64,000 nucleotides of DNA. Source: Theristus sp. LFF4_11 (Eukaryota > Nematoda > Chromadorea > Monhysterida > Xyalidae). Position numbers and translations under genes: made by a program. Position 1 is the stretch's first letter. Every line of letters starts with the position of its first letter. The notes beneath the pieces are model-generated. The model ran no database searches. It saw nothing but the letters and a program-made list of their open reading frames with translations, and had not been told where the DNA came from. The stretch is from positions 62,001 through 126,000 of the forward strand of contig JASANC010005780.1 of the NCBI GenBank assembly GCA_030248135.1. Reading direction: 5' to 3'. Of the stretch, positions 1-12,809 are shown piece by piece.

Positions 1-1293
1 TTGAGATTGTTTTTTCAAAACGTCTCTCTTCATATAGCTGAAGTCATCATGATACTCTTTGGTCAACAGAGACAGTTCAGCGCAGCATAGGCAAATGGAA
101 GCGTGGCTGATCAAAACTTGATGATCGACTGGGAAAGATGCAACAAAACCGTCTGTGAAAAAAGTTTGAACTTTTTTTGTTTTTAAAAATCGGGTTGCAA
201 AACGCGCATCGACATCGGCATTGCAAGTTGCACTTTGGATTCAAAACAAGTAAATTTCATTGAAATTGATACTCCATGTTTCATTTTCAAATTGATACTC
301 CATGGTTATGAGCGATAATTTCAACGTAACGCACGATGGGCAACTGGCAATTGTTGCTGCTCAAAACTTGACGAGCGACTGCGAAAGATGTAACAAAACC
401 GTCTTTGAAAAAAGTTAGTTTTTTAATTGGGTCGAAATTGTATTTACCATTCATTTTTACTTTGCAAAATGTTTGGGTCATGTTGGGGTATTTTATATAA
501 CGGGTAAAAAGAAGCAATGACTGCAAAACGAAATTATAAACGTCACTTTTTTGTTTCTTCTATTCATTTTCACTTATAAAAAAGGCTTGGCTTATGTAAG
601 GGTAACCGGGTAAAAGAAGCATTAGCTTTTTAAAACGAGTATTTTTTAATGAAAAAAACGTTAATTTTTATATTTTTTATTCAATCTTACTTAACTTACA
701 AAAAGGCTTTGACTTAGGTTAGGGTGAACGGGTAAAAATAGCAAAATCATAAACTTCGCATTTTCACTTTGCAAAAAAGGCTTGGCTTAGGTAAACGGGT
801 AAAAGAAGCATTAGCTTTTTAAAACGGGTTATTGAAAAAAACGTTAGTTTTTATGTTTTTTGTTTAATCTTACTTCACATACAAAAAGGCTTGACTTAGG
901 TTAGGGTGAACGGGGAAAATAGCAAAATCATAAACTTCGTATTTTCACTTTACAAAAAAAGCTTGGCTTAGGTAAACGGGTAAAAAAGCATTAGCTTTTT
1001 AAAACGGGTAAATGAAAAAACATTAGTTTTTATATTTTTATTCAATTTTACTTCACATAAAAAAGGCCTGCCTTCGGTTAGGGTGAACGGGTAAAAATAG
1101 CAAAATCATAAACTTCGCATTTTTTATTTATTTAAATACATTAAAAATATTGTATTGTAGGCGACTTCACGGCAGCACAACGTAACTTTTCTTCAGGGTT
1201 ATTATTCAGTAAACGCTACTGTTTTTTCATTCTAAGTCAATGCCACTTCACCAAAAACTGATTAACCCACATACGCTCGGGTCAATTGGCTAG
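1..1293 (+). mobile_element. Helitron-like element, left part outside window
   Basis: The stretch ends in CGGGTCAATTGGCTAG followed by T, the same 3' end as the next elements at 3113, 4054 and 12733. Helitrons typically end in CTRR (here CTAG) and insert between A and T. The usual GTGCC/GGCAC hairpin before the end is worn in this copy. The body is AT-rich, holds internal repeats and has no convincing coding region. Its left end is not in the window. The family call rests on termini only, since no Rep/helicase is present. Confidence 0.55.
580..1110. repeat. about 185-bp tandem repeat, three copies
   Basis: A block containing GGCTTGGCTTAGGT, ACGGGTAAAA, ATTAGCTTTTTAAAACG and a TTTTTATTCAATCTTACTT-like segment recurs about every 180-190 bases, near 620, 810 and 990. 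It lies inside the Helitron-like element. The copies differ by small indels, so this is an old internal amplification. Confidence 0.65.
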
Positions 1294-3113
1294 TCTATCT
1301 ATCTATAATACTAAGATAGTAGCTGCACGTTCGTGTGGCACTTTTTTGCAATTTGAATCGGCGCTCATTTTTGCTATTTAAGAAATTTAAGAAAGTACAT
1401 CTCAACTCTTTTTGCCTAATATCAATCAAACAATGCCACTTGAAGTTTTTATCTGAATACGTCTCTCTTCATGATACTCTGAAGTCATCATCACGATACC
1501 AGGTCATAAGCGCCAGTATTCCGCACGATGGGCAAATGCAGTTGTAGGTGCTCAATGCTTTATGACTTTATGACCGTGAGCGAAAGATGAAACAAAGCTC
1601 CTTCTTTGAATTTTTTTTTCATAATCGGGACGCAAAGTGAAAAAGTCGTATGGGCGTTGTAAGTGGACATTAAATGTTTTCAATAATGCGTTCAAACCAA
1701 TATTTGCTTCATAATTTTGTTGAAAAGTTTTGGGTTATAAGTTAGCTTAGACTAACACAACGGCCCCAAACTAAGATGCTGTTTCAAAAATTTTATCTAA
1801 ACAAATCTACTAGCATTGTGTAAAAAATCAACAGCGAAATCAGAAGAAACGGGTTTATTAACGAAACGCATTGTTAAATAAACATGGTCTTACTATTGGA
1901 AAGCAAAATTCAAAAGTGTTTTTGCACTGAAAAGTTGCATTTAACATTTATTTTCAATCCCACAGGTTTAATTGGAATTGTGCGAAACAAAAAACGCAAA
2001 ATTAAGTTTGCGTAATATATTTAATTGGGGATTAAAAAAAATTTGTTTGTATTTTCCATTCATTTTCATTTTACAAAAAGGCTTAGCTTATGTTGAGTTA
2101 TGTTGGCTAAAAAAATAATAGCGAAATCAAAAAATGGGTTTTTGAATAAAGTGCGTGTACTTTAATTAAAAAGGTGAGACTTTCAAAAACGACTTTTATA
2201 AAACGTTACTTTTTTGCTTTTTCTTTTTAATTAACTTTAAAAGTTTTTCATGTTTTTAGCGGGAAGGGCAATTGGTCATTGGCGAAGATTCTTTGTGATT
2301 ACTTGAGCTGGAACGATAGTTGATTGAGTTGCTGACCAAAGAACACGGGCTTCCCAATAAAACGATTTGCGACGAATAAAACACAAACAAAACTGTGCAG
2401 CTTTGAAAAAGTGCTTCATCCTACAAAAACGGTATTTATGGGAATGGTTTTTCAAAAAACAAAACTTTTTACAAAACCGGAGTGGATTAACGGTTACCAA
2501 TTTGGGCCAGTTTTGTGAAAGCTCAGAAGCCTTTTAAAAAAGTCTCTCATTAATGAATAAAATTGAAAAAATACAATAAAAATGCAACTTTCAAACCGCA
2601 CCAAGCTGTTTGAGAAAATGGTGCATTGGTGCATTTAACAACAATTTTTTTTAATTTGCGTGCAATCAGAAAAAAAAAGTAACGGGAACGACTTGGTCTA
2701 AATATAATAGAGCAAGACAAATTCAAGGAATGAAAAAAATGCTTTTACAACAGTAACAACTGAATGTTACAATTACAAATCAAAACGATTTTTAAAAAAA
2801 CGTTATTTTTATATTTTTTTGTCGTTTCAATTCAATTAGCGTTAAAATCGCTTTTCATATTTTTAACGGGAAGACCATTGGCGATTAAAAAAGATTGTTT
2901 TAAATTTTAAGGGAATGCAGTAAAATTGGGTTCTTGATCAGAACACTGTTTTTTATAATTTAAACGGGAACGACTAAAGCAGCTCAAAATCAAAATGCAA
3001 AGCATTTTTAATCCGGGTCGTGGGCGGGCACGGTTCAAAAGGCCAAAATCCACTAAAAAATAATAATTGTATTTATTCGCTAACCGTGCCGTAGGCACGG
3101 GTCAATTGGCTAG
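1294..3113 (+). mobile_element. Non-autonomous Helitron-like element
   Basis: It starts directly at the T after the previous CTAG, with TCTATCTATCTATAATACTA. It ends with the hairpin CCGTGCC-GTA-GGCACGG, then GTCAATTGGCTAG. The next element begins at the following base. There is no open frame of Rep/helicase size, so it would be a passenger moved by another copy. The start is inferred from the abutting end and a TC terminus. Confidence 0.6.
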
Positions 3114-4054
3114 TATAATACTAAGATAGTAAGAAAGTTTGTTTGATTGTTTGTCCGCAGCTTTTTGCTATATATAGCATCATCGGTAGCTTCACTCCAC
3201 TTTTAATGCATCATTCGCGTGAACTTTTTTCAATCTCTGTTCTGTGAAAAGTCCAAATCATCATCATTCCCATGCAATAAAAACATCAGTTTATGATCGA
3301 CTACTTTAATTTGACTGCTGCTGCTGTTCGCCATCTACACCAATCGAAAGAATGGCAGTTGATTGTTGCTGAACAAATAGGCTAAACAGGTTCCACAACA
3401 AATAAATTGCAGCATCAACAAAGACGTGGCCATGATCGATAGCGAATTAGTGGAACGGTCCAATCGATCAATTTTGAACGGGATGATTGTTGATGATCCT
3501 GAAGATTGATTTCTGTTATACTGAACAGGAATTTCAGCGGAATGTAACTGACTAATACCAGATTGCTTTTCATATATTAAACGGGTTGTATTGCTTGCTG
3601 ATTAAAGATTATTACGTTGAATTGAAAAGCAGGCTCAAATCAAAATGACTGGCAAATTTTTGAAAATTCGACAAAAAATCTGTTGATTTTATCGATGCTG
3701 AAACCAGCGTTAACAAAACCACACAGTAACAAGTAAGTGCTGTCGTGACTAAATCAGATTATGATCGAAAGCAACAAATTCAGCAAAAGCACGGTAGTTG
3801 AAAAAAACTGTTTTCAAAAAGAAACTGAAAATGCTGCGATTTTTAAAAGGTATAAAGCATCGACGGCTACAAATTGCTTTGAAAATGAACGATCATTGCA
3901 TGGTAGATGAACAACATTCGCTTGAAGCAGCTCAAAATCAAAATCCAATGCGTTTTTAGTCCGGGTCGCGGGCACAGGTCAAAAGGCCAAAATCCACACA
4001 AAAATAACTGTATTTTGTCAGCTAACCGTGCCGTAGGCACGGGTTATCTGCTAG
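3114..4054 (+). mobile_element. Non-autonomous Helitron-like element, short copy
   Basis: It opens with TATAATACTAAGATAGTAAG, which matches the start of the preceding element. It closes with the GTGCC-GTA-GGCAC hairpin, then GGGTTATCTGCTAG and T. Inside, a GCAGCTCAAAATCAAAATGC/CCGGGTCG segment (about 3910-3975) also occurs near 2980-3020 in the preceding element. It is a shorter sister copy placed directly behind it. Confidence 0.6.
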
Positions 4055-4191
4055 TACAGAAAATAATCAGAAAAAAATCTCATTTCAGCACGATAGTGAG
4101 TGAGCAAGTGCTCACAATGAAGAACAACAAAAGTAAACAAAATTGATAAAATCGAACTTTCATGTACGGCTTTTCAGGGGAGAACCTAAAA

Positions 4192-4376
4192 ACATCCGGC
4201 ACGTCACGGCACGTCATCGTTTATGCGTCCGTATCTGTCTGAACTTCGACGTACGTCGCCGTACAGGGGCATAAACGAGCGCGAGTTCTAAAACAAGACG
4301 TGACGTGCCGTGACGTGCCGGTTTGCTCTTTTTTGCAGCATAAACGAGGTTTGACGTGACGTGACGTGCCGGATGC
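4192..4376. repeat. Imperfect hairpin rich in GACGTG/CACGTC
   Basis: CATCCGGCACGTCACGGCAC near the left edge pairs with GTGCCGTGACGTGCCGG and GACGTGCCGGATG on the right. The element reads as a small foldback repeat with several GACGTG steps. It resembles the 57737-57922 element in plan (Cs and Gs concentrated in short inverted words, right flank ending CTAAACGGGCCTT). It may be a degraded MITE. Confidence 0.45.
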
Positions 4377-4399
4377 AAATACGGACGGCTAAACGGGCC

Positions 4400-6218
4400 T
4401 TAACATTTCAAACGCGAATTGTGAATTCATGTTTTAAACCGCGGTTGAAGGACAATTTAAAGGACTTTTTAAAGTTTAAACTCTAAAATAATTGGGTAAA
4501 ATATTAATTAAAATGCTTGAACGGTTGGTGAGGTTACAGCGCTGCTTCAAGTTGGTATCACTACATATGGACCACCCTGTATAACAAGTTGACAAGATAC
4601 GCAAATTTTGGCTGAAGTTTTATCAATAAAACAAAAAAATCCGTTTTGTAGTTACTATCATTTTTTGGGTTCTGGGACTCAATGTTGCAGGATTCAGACG
4701 TAGAAAGAAAACTGGTTTCAATCTTTATGTGGCAATTCAAAATAATCCAAATGACCAGGCCCAACTTAGGGGACTCGGATCAGTTTACCAATTTTGAATA
4801 TTCACGCCAGACATAAAACTGTCTACCTATCCATGCGCGCATAGAGTCTTGGGACCAAAATGAACAATACTTGCACATTTCAAATGAGAAAAATGAAGCA
4901 AACAAACATGGCTAAGAAGATTTTCTTTTCATTTGACTGACGAATTGAACGAAAATAAAACTTTGCAGTTGCATAACGTCTCGGCATAATAAATTTTGTA
5001 CAAACGGTGATTCAGATACGGTCCCCCTATTTTTAATTGAAAATCTGGCGCGATGACTATGGAGTATATGGGCACACGCACTCGAATGAAGTACACACAG
5101 AAACAAACACAAACAAAATTTTCCCAGCACGTGGCACCAGACAGGCAGCCTTTCGTTTTGCCATTTTAGTACCTCTCTCCTGGTCCCTCACTGATGGAGC
5201 TGCAAGTTTAAGCGATTGCAATTGAAGTTGACAGCGCTGCGCTGACTGGTTGCACGCGTGAAAACGAACAAAACGCAAACGAACGGGAACACCCATCAGA
5301 ATAAAAACGAACACTGATTGATTACGAGCTGCACATTTGTGCGACAGAAAAGCATTCCATGCGAGCGAGCGCCGAATCTGGCCTGTTCCGTGGTGCAACT
5401 GCCTGCTTTTTCGGCTGTTTCACGCAACACAAAAATGCAATTGAAAAAGATAATGCATCACGGACAGACGGACACTGTGAGTTGTGTCGGTTGGTGAGAA
5501 TGGCCATGTGCTGCAGACAGACACACGCGCTTGCATGCACTCAACAACAAAAAGCCACTGACTGTTTGGCTCGAATTTCCATGCTATTTTTATGGTCAGC
5601 CAATGTGCTGTGTTTTTCCACAGATTAATGGCTGCGAGAGTTTCGGGATAAAACGAGTCACACAAAACCAAAAGTCCGCACAAAGAATGTGTCTGTCTCA
5701 GCAGTGCTGAAACTTTGAAAAACAGAACTTGTTACTCAATAAAATTTGCTTCAGTTGGTTGTTCACTAGTTTCAAATTGGCAAATCAGGCGTGCATACAG
5801 TTTGGTGTGTCGGAAAACGGAATGAACAAAACGAAATAACGAACGAATTTTTTTTAACAAACAGTAACAATAAAAGAGTGAAGTATTGAAACTGAAGAGG
5901 CAACATGGCAAAAGCGAACAGTGATAAACAACTAGAAAAAATGATCGACTCATTCTCATTGACTAAATCAAGTTGAACAAAAAATCGATGCAATAAGATG
6001 AAAGTGGATAAATTAAAGAACTAAAAGCAAACCCCACTCCTATTACAAAAGTCTTGATTCGTAATTCAAAATGCAAAAAACAAAAAAAATGACGAGCACA
6101 TATCGATTGCAAATGTTGGTAAAAGCAAGTTTATTGCCCTGAAATGCAGCTTGAAACGTTGTGGTTGTGCGTGTTTTGTGATGCGCTTGGAGGCACACGG
6201 GCACAACGAGTGCGCAGC
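4400..6218. other. No gene recognised
   Basis: Open frames here are short, overlap on both strands and lack family motifs or splice-consistent partners. The segment ending ATATGGACCACCCTGTATAA at about 4584 resembles one end of the mariner-like termini seen elsewhere. Part of the interval may be downstream sequence of the syntrophin gene, whose stop is at 6219. Confidence 0.5.
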
Positions 6219-9200
6219 TTATGCGTACAGGCCGAGTCTGTGCACCTTTGCCGACAGAAACGAGTGCAGTATGAACACCACTGGCTTTGGCGAGCCAAGC
6301 AAATCGATCTCCTGCAACAGAATCAGTTGCGTTTGGAAACAAGAAAAACGCACACGAAACAGGTGAAAATGCATTGCGAGCTTCTGTGCATTTCATCAAG
6401 ATAGAGGCTGCTTTCGTCAGTGCTGTGCCCCTCTGACAACGTACATGTTCGCCGCCGGCTTCAGCGCCAAAGTCAATCCAGAAGAATTGCTGTGAATCGT
6501 CGCCAGTGGACTTGATCGCCTCAAACGAGTGTGCCCAAATCTGCTGGTCGCCGGCGTACAGTTGGACACCGTCCTCGAAATGCAGCACGAGGCGACAGTC
6601 ACGCTGCTGCGAGACGCACGCTGTGCACGTACACAATCGTTTGCATTGGCTCAACAAACACTGTTCTAATCAACCAACCCAATTAAACAACTTAACCACG
6701 CAAATTCGCTTACTATGACAACGCAGGAAGGTAACGTCAAAAAACTGTAAACATTTGAAAAGAGTGAACTTACGACAGGACACCTCTCTAACGATGGCGC
6801 AAGCCTCGTACGTCGACTGGACGATGAGCTTGACCCAGTTGGCGAGGTCACGGTGTGTCTCGACACGCAGCGTCTGACTCTCAATGCCATGCTTGCTGCC
6901 CGTGCGGATGCTCACTGAGATCACATCCGTCAGTCCACTGATCACCGGATTGCTGCGCGCTGTCGTTTGCACCAGTCTGTGTACACGCCACACGGCAACA
7001 TTCTCACGTCACGTTCGAATGCTTATCAGCGGTGATTGGTTGGAGTTGGCGAATGTCGTCACTCGTGATCCTATTCCAACACAAATCAACGCCGCCCCAA
7101 CGTTCATTCGTGCTGATTGTGAGTTGGACATTTTTTGCACACTGACTGACTGACACACGTTTGCGTGAAACCATGTGCCACGTTGTCACGTGCCCACCCG
7201 TTCCCGTATGTTTACGACTACGATACGCCGCTGATTGTGAGTTGGACATTTTTTTGCAACTCGACGTTGAACTACAAACAGATGGCGAAACATGCACCGC
7301 ACCTGGTTGCGATCAACGGTCTGCTGACACGTGGATTTGCCCAATCCGGTTTCATGTTTGGGACGTGGTCATAGAATAGCAGATCAGTCTGCGTGAGTGC
7401 TGCGAACACAGGACGCCATTGCTCAGTGCCGTCAACGTTGACAACCTTGAAACACACAATCATGACGTCATCATTCAAAAAAAACACTGCATGCAACTGC
7501 GTTAAATTGACGAATTGCGAATGGATACACGATAAAGAGACGACATAGCGTATTGTAAAAGAAACCAAGAAAATGTGCCGAGTTTGTAAGTGCGGCTGTC
7601 ACCTTTTCGGCCATCCACGCCATGTATTTCACCTCCGGATTGCCACCAAGCATCAAATTCAGCTCAGCGTTTGCCTGTGTCAGCAGCGAGTCAACGCACG
7701 AATGCAACGACTGGAACCAAATGTCCGCCTCCGGTGGGCTTTGACATCGCAGCGTTATGACGTGCCGACCTGCGTGCCGATCGCACATAAATGATTATAC
7801 TATACTACACTGTTATTACGGTTCCCTAATCATGCTTTTATAATCACTTTTTACATTGAGAACACACAACGCAACATTTAGAAAAAACGAAGCTGCTGTA
7901 ACAGAAACGTAACGAACCGTTGGGTGACACCAGTTCAATCATGCGCTGCTCACGGTCGAGCTGCGTGAAACTGCCACGAATCACGTAACATAATTTCAGA
8001 GGAATAATCTGAAATGCTGCTATCAAGTTGTCACGGTTAGCACAGTTCCAGGAAACAACACGGTAACATGCCTTGATGTCCTGACGGTCTCGTTCTTTGA
8101 GCGTTGACCGAGGCGTCGAATATGGGTCCTCCTCCCATAGGATCTCATTCAAAACATTTTGACGACGAAAATAAGGCATCATTTCGCGGAGGTATTTCAC
8201 TGAAAATACGAAAAAAAACATATATTGAACTACTAAGCAAACATGTTGGTTTCGCACGAGGCTGTGACTGCAAAACTCACGCACCCTCCATCTCGACCAC
8301 TTTGCCAGCTCTTTTCAATGCGCGCACCGCTTCGTCGTGCGTCGCATCGCGTAGCGATTCGCCATTCACCGTGAGAATAGCATCACCTGAGAATTGAAAT
8401 GTCCAACCAGTAACATTGATGTTCATCATTTTGACAGGATGAACACTGATTGAAGTCAAGCCGAGCAGCTTGATCAGGTCACATTCATATTCTCTCACCA
8501 ACAAACAGCTGTCCGGTCTGATCGGCAGCCATGCCTTTGAATATTTTGCTGATCACGATTGGCATCTTGTTCTCACGGCCACCCTTGATTGAGACGCCCA
8601 GCCCGTTTGCGTCGTGTTTCAGTATTCGTACAAAGCGTTTCTCAGCGCTGGCCGCGCCACCACTGACGCCGCTGACAACGCTGCGTGCATCGTCAGCCAC
8701 ACTCGTACCCGCCGTGCCACACTCTTCTACTCTGAATGTGAACCACAAAAGCAATACCCTTTTGGCCTTTTAGACTGGCTGATTTAGGGTTGTCGTGGAA
8801 AAAAACCGTTTTTCAAAAAAACGGTTTTTACCCATTTTTTTCGAACTTTCGGTACTTCAAAATTATTAGGTGGATGATATCGCAAAATTATAGGTGTAAA
8901 ATTAAAAAATTGGCTATGTGAAACTGGATTTATGAAATACATGGCAGATTTACTTCTCTTGAAAAAGGAACTTTTTGAATAGATAATAGATGAGCCGAAA
9001 AAAACCTCTCAGTAATGATTCAAAAAAGTGGAGGGGGAGGGGCATAGCAGTGAGCCAATCAATGTTCAGTGATGTTCAGTCGGCCAAGCACTCACTAATG
9101 ATTAAGGAAAAGAACATTGAAGTGAAAGCTGCAAACCCGATGACAAGTGCTGTTTCATCCAGAGTGACGTTAACGCGATGCCACTGCTGCCGAGCGAGCA

Positions 9201-9234
9201 ACTCCAAATAGCCGGAGCGCGCCATGCTCGCCAT
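6219..9234 (-). CDS. Syntrophin (dystrophin-complex adaptor)
   Basis: Ten exons in transcript order: 9234-9137, 8731-8499, 8386-8285, 8199-8072, 8008-7918, 7769-7603, 7445-7303, 6976-6774, 6620-6445, 6311-6219. They total 1434 nt, or 477 aa, and every junction keeps phase. Order of domains: first half of a split PH domain (start [20 protein letters not shown]), a PDZ domain with [16 protein letters not shown] and [20 protein letters not shown], the rest of PH1, a second PH domain with [10 protein letters not shown], and the syntrophin-unique end with [18 protein letters not shown]. The length is near the family's usual 500 aa. Syntrophins bind dystrophin through PH2 and the C-terminal unit, and recruit channels and signalling proteins through PDZ at the inner membrane face. 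The sequence looks closer to the alpha/beta group than to gamma. Intron 8071-8009 would be GC-AG, and the acceptor at 7445 is an AAG. Exon 1 lies 405 bp upstream of exon 2. Confidence 0.93.
8732..9136 (-). other. First intron of the syntrophin gene
   Basis: A 405-bp intron, the longest in this gene, joins the initiator exon to the PDZ exon. Donor GG|GTTTGC and acceptor CATTCAG|AGTAG restore the codon for Gly. It is AT-rich and shows no further coding signal. Confidence 0.75.
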
Positions 9235-9339
9235 CGCAACACGATTTATTCGATATTTTGTCCTGGCTTATCCCGGTCTGTTGAAATAAAAAAGCGCAAC
9301 GCTTCATTATGATATGCACCTGCCCCGCATCGCATCCGC

Positions 9340-9995
9340 ATTACTAGCGAAAGCGGGACCTCGGGTGTGAGGGGGGGGGGTGTTTGCCCAATTTTAAAGG
9401 GGGTGTCAGGTGCCTTCTCGGTGAGGGGGGGGGTGCACGGGCAGCAAATTTTCCTGAGGGGGTGCACCGCACTCAGTACCGAAGGCGAAAGCAAATGTTC
9501 GAGAGGGGGGTGTCGTCACGTGGGGAGGGGGAGCCAAAAATTTTTCAGTGGGGGGTGTCAGTCATGGTACAGTGACACCCCCCGTGGGCCATGGGGGGTG
9601 CACTATTGTAGAAAATTTTCTGTGGGGGGGTGCGCACCCCCACCCCACCCATGATATTTTTCGCTTAAATTTTGAAGGAAAAACGTTAAATTTTGCTGCA
9701 AAATCTTTAAAATTACAATGCAGAATATCAAGTTATCATATATTCAGCTTATATTATGGACTTTAGAGACAAAAAATCACTGTGTGGTGTGTCACTGTAA
9801 CTTAGATACATGTAGGGGAGGGGGGGGGGGTGGGTGGGGTGCATGGTTGTTCCAGAGCCGAGGGGTTGGGGCGGGGGCCGATATAGATAGCTGGAGCAAA
9901 TTTTCCAGATAGATAGCTGGAAAATTTGGGGGGGGGGGCGCGGGGGGGCCATGTGACTTTAGGGGGGGGCGGTCAAAATTTTTAAATTTGATAGA
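9340..9995. repeat. G-tract repeat block
   Basis: The block has many runs of 5-12 G separated by short phrases such as GTGCACGGGCAGCAAATTTTCCTGA and TCAGGTGCCTTCTCGGTGAG. The same phrases, in the same order and orientation, recur at 14415-14570. TTGTTCCAGAGCCG and ATAGATAGCTGGAGCAAATTTTC also recur inverted near 22825-22885. Proline- and glycine-rich open frames over the block are by-products of the G runs. It looks like mobile-element debris able to form G-quadruplexes. Confidence 0.65.
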
Positions 9996-10877
9996 TACAG
10001 GGTGAACCAAAAAAAGGTTCCAATTCTAAAATGCTCTCACTGGCGTGTGCTGAGGTGTTTAGAGCTGAAAATTGGAACACCATTAGAAAACAGTTGGAGG
10101 TTTTTCTGACTATTTTTTTCACGGTATGTTGCCCCTATCACTCACTACAGCAGAATATCTGAAAAACATGAAAAATCGACAAATGTGGTGAAATACAGAG
10201 GGTTAATTTAGCTGTAACAAAGACTAAATGATGAACGTTGGTGACAACCTGAGTGTTCACAACTCAAAAAAAGATGAAAAAACAATATGCACACACAGTA
10301 GCTTGGAAATGCCGAATGCTGAATTGCATTTAAACAGTCATTGATCAACCTGATGTTTCACTTCGAGTCTGAGCGTGCGTGAGCGGTTCTGCCCAGAACA
10401 GATGCGAATTTATCTTTCCAGGTGCAAACTGTTTTTCTTTTTTTAATTCACACAATTTGCCACTCTGATACAATATTTTTCACCATAGCAGACTGGTTAT
10501 TTTCTGCAGTGAAAGACGCAATTCCATTTTCAGTCGTTGCTGCCATCATGGTTAAGTGGACGGCAGAGAAGCGAGTCTGGTGTGCCAATTGGTCGAAACA
10601 TGCGAATACCTTTTCCATAGTGGTTCGGCAATTTGTACAAAATTCAATTTTGCCCCGCATGGCGATACATTAGTTCGGAAGTCCGTTTATGAGCAATGAT
10701 AAACAGTGAGATTATGAATGAACGTTGTTTTTCGTCAAAAATCGCTATTTTTTGAAAATTGCACTGTAAAAAATGAACAGAAACGAGTAAACCAAGCAAA
10801 CTTTGATCACAAAAAATTCTCAAAGTGTTCTAACAGTGTTCCAAGTTTTAAGCCATGAGGTTCTTGTTTCAGCTAAA

Positions 10878-12733
10878 TCTATTATACTAAAAAAATACTT
10901 TGTCTGTCCGTCTGTCTGTCTGTCCGTCCAACTTTTTGCTATTTAAGGCAGCGAAATCAAAATGTTGCTATCACTTTTTAACAATTTTTCTATGCAAATT
11001 ATTTTCTCTCTTTCGGTTTTCAACAACGAGTCATCATGATTCATTCAGTTCTTTCCTCAACGTTACGTCGCAATGGTCAGTTCGGTTGGTAGTTGTGATG
11101 TAAAAAGATGAGATTATAATGTGCGGGAACGAATTGCTCCAAAAAGCCGCCACCATGTCACAGAATGGGCGGCACATCCGATTATGATCGACAGCAGAAA
11201 TTGGAAAAACGGGTCTCCGAATAAAACGAATTTGCGACTTTGAAAAACCAACAATAACGAAATCGGCGGGGGGGGGGTACAATTCCGGCCCGCTAATTCC
11301 GGCCTGAAGAATTCCGGCCCGCTCATTCCGGCCCGAAGAATTCCGGCCCGAAGAATTCCGGCCCGGAGAATTCCGGCCCGGAGAATTTTCGCCAGCACGA
11401 ACAATATTAAACCACACGAAGTGATTTTGGTAATGAAATAATAAAATAAAAATATCGATGTTCACATGTTACAGTGTATTTTCAATGATGTTCGTCCTGT
11501 TTGCTTTTTTGGAAAATGAAACCTTTTGGAAAAAAGAAACTACAACTAAATTTTTAAATTTTTTATCATGAACAGGATTTGTGACCCTTTTACCTTATCA
11601 AAAAGGCTTGGCTTAGGATTAGGAACCTACAACAAGTCACTGCAAGCAAGTTCTAAACAAAAATAAAAAATCACAAGAATTTATTTACCAAAAATCACTT
11701 CGTGTGGTTTAATATTGTTCTTGCTGGCGAAAATTCTCCGGGCCGGAATTCTCCGGGCCGGAATTCTTCGGGCCGGAATTCTTCGGGCCGGAATGAGCGG
11801 GCCGGAATTCTACGGGCCGGAATTTCGCGGGCCGGAATAGTACACGAGCCCGAAATCGGCTATTAATTTTTTTCATACAAAATTGCTTTTCCTGTGAATA
11901 ATAATTGAATCCCATATTTTTGTCTGAACCAAATACACGGGTAACGTTGCTGCGGAACGTTGGATCAAAGCAAATTGAAACAGGTCATGAAGATCGATTG
12001 TGAGAGCACAAAACAAACAGCAGTTTTTACAAGATTTTAACCAAAATTCTGTGATTTTCAAAAAGCAAAATTGGTGAACACAAATTTTCAACTTTGAAAC
12101 AGCAGAAACTGAAATCATATTGTTTAAAACATTTTTGGCAAAAGCGGGATTACTATAAAAAACAAATGGGATTGTGCAAATAAACGGGTATCGATTCCGG
12201 CCAGTTCTGTAAAAGATAAACAGGCCTCTTTGTGTCAGACTTAGCGACTCTGAAAAATGAAATTGTCAAACAAGCAAGTCACGTTTGAACAATTTCATTC
12301 AACCAGAAAAAATCCAACTGGAACGACTTGCCTTTAACCGAGTTTTTAAAACTTAACTAACCGAAAACAAACGGGAGCAGCTAATTCAATTAGTTTAGAA
12401 AAAAACTTTCTCAGCGATTGCAAATCACGATAACAGGGTTATAAAAGAATCATTTTTGACATAGAATTGACACCGAATCGAAAAGCATAAAAACAAACAC
12501 GTTTGAAAAGCACTTTCAAAAATCGAGCGGGTTCTCGAGCTAAAAATGAAAGCGGAACGCTTGCCCCAAACAATAAACGGTATCAACGCATGAAAGAAGG
12601 CCTTGGTTAAAAAATCAACACGTTTCCCGTTCCAGGAAAACAGAAGCAAATGTCGATTAATCCGCGGGTGCACCTTGCTGTTAACAAAATCGCAAACTTT
12701 TTACCCGGGCCGTAGGCACGGGTCAACTGCTAG
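10878..12733 (+). mobile_element. Helitron-like element nested in a TIR element
   Basis: It starts TCTATTATACTAA after an A and ends GGGCC-GTA-GGCACGGGTCAACTGCTAG before a T, the canonical Helitron insertion pattern. The end matches the copies at 3113 and 4054. Near the start it has CTTTTTGCTATTTAAGGCAG, also found in the 1294 copy. It sits at the inner border of the right arm of the enclosing element, so it inserted later. Confidence 0.7.
11270..11860. repeat. Inverted minisatellite arms (AATTCCGGCCCG units)
   Basis: About eight 15-bp units of the form GAATTCCGGCCCG(A/G)A at 11280-11395 are mirrored by CGGGCCGGAATTC units at 11733-11840. The pairing extends inward through GCGAAAATTCTC-type and CACACGAAGTGATTTT words. 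The spacer is about 300 bp. The structure lies inside the Helitron-like element and could fold into a long hairpin. Confidence 0.75.
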
Positions 12734-12809
12734 TCAACCCTCTTTATTTCACCACATTTGTCGATTTTTCATGTTTTTCAGATATTCTGCTGTAGTGAGT
12801 GATAGGGGC

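Noticed and set aside
5037..5730. Cluster of overlapping 70-110-codon frames on both strands
   Set aside because: No family motifs, no phase-consistent exon chain, and overlaps on opposite strands. Probably chance frames in a GC-richer patch.
6144..6404. Plus-strand frames opposite the syntrophin C-terminus
   Set aside because: Shadows of the minus-strand exon, whose protein matches the syntrophin end.
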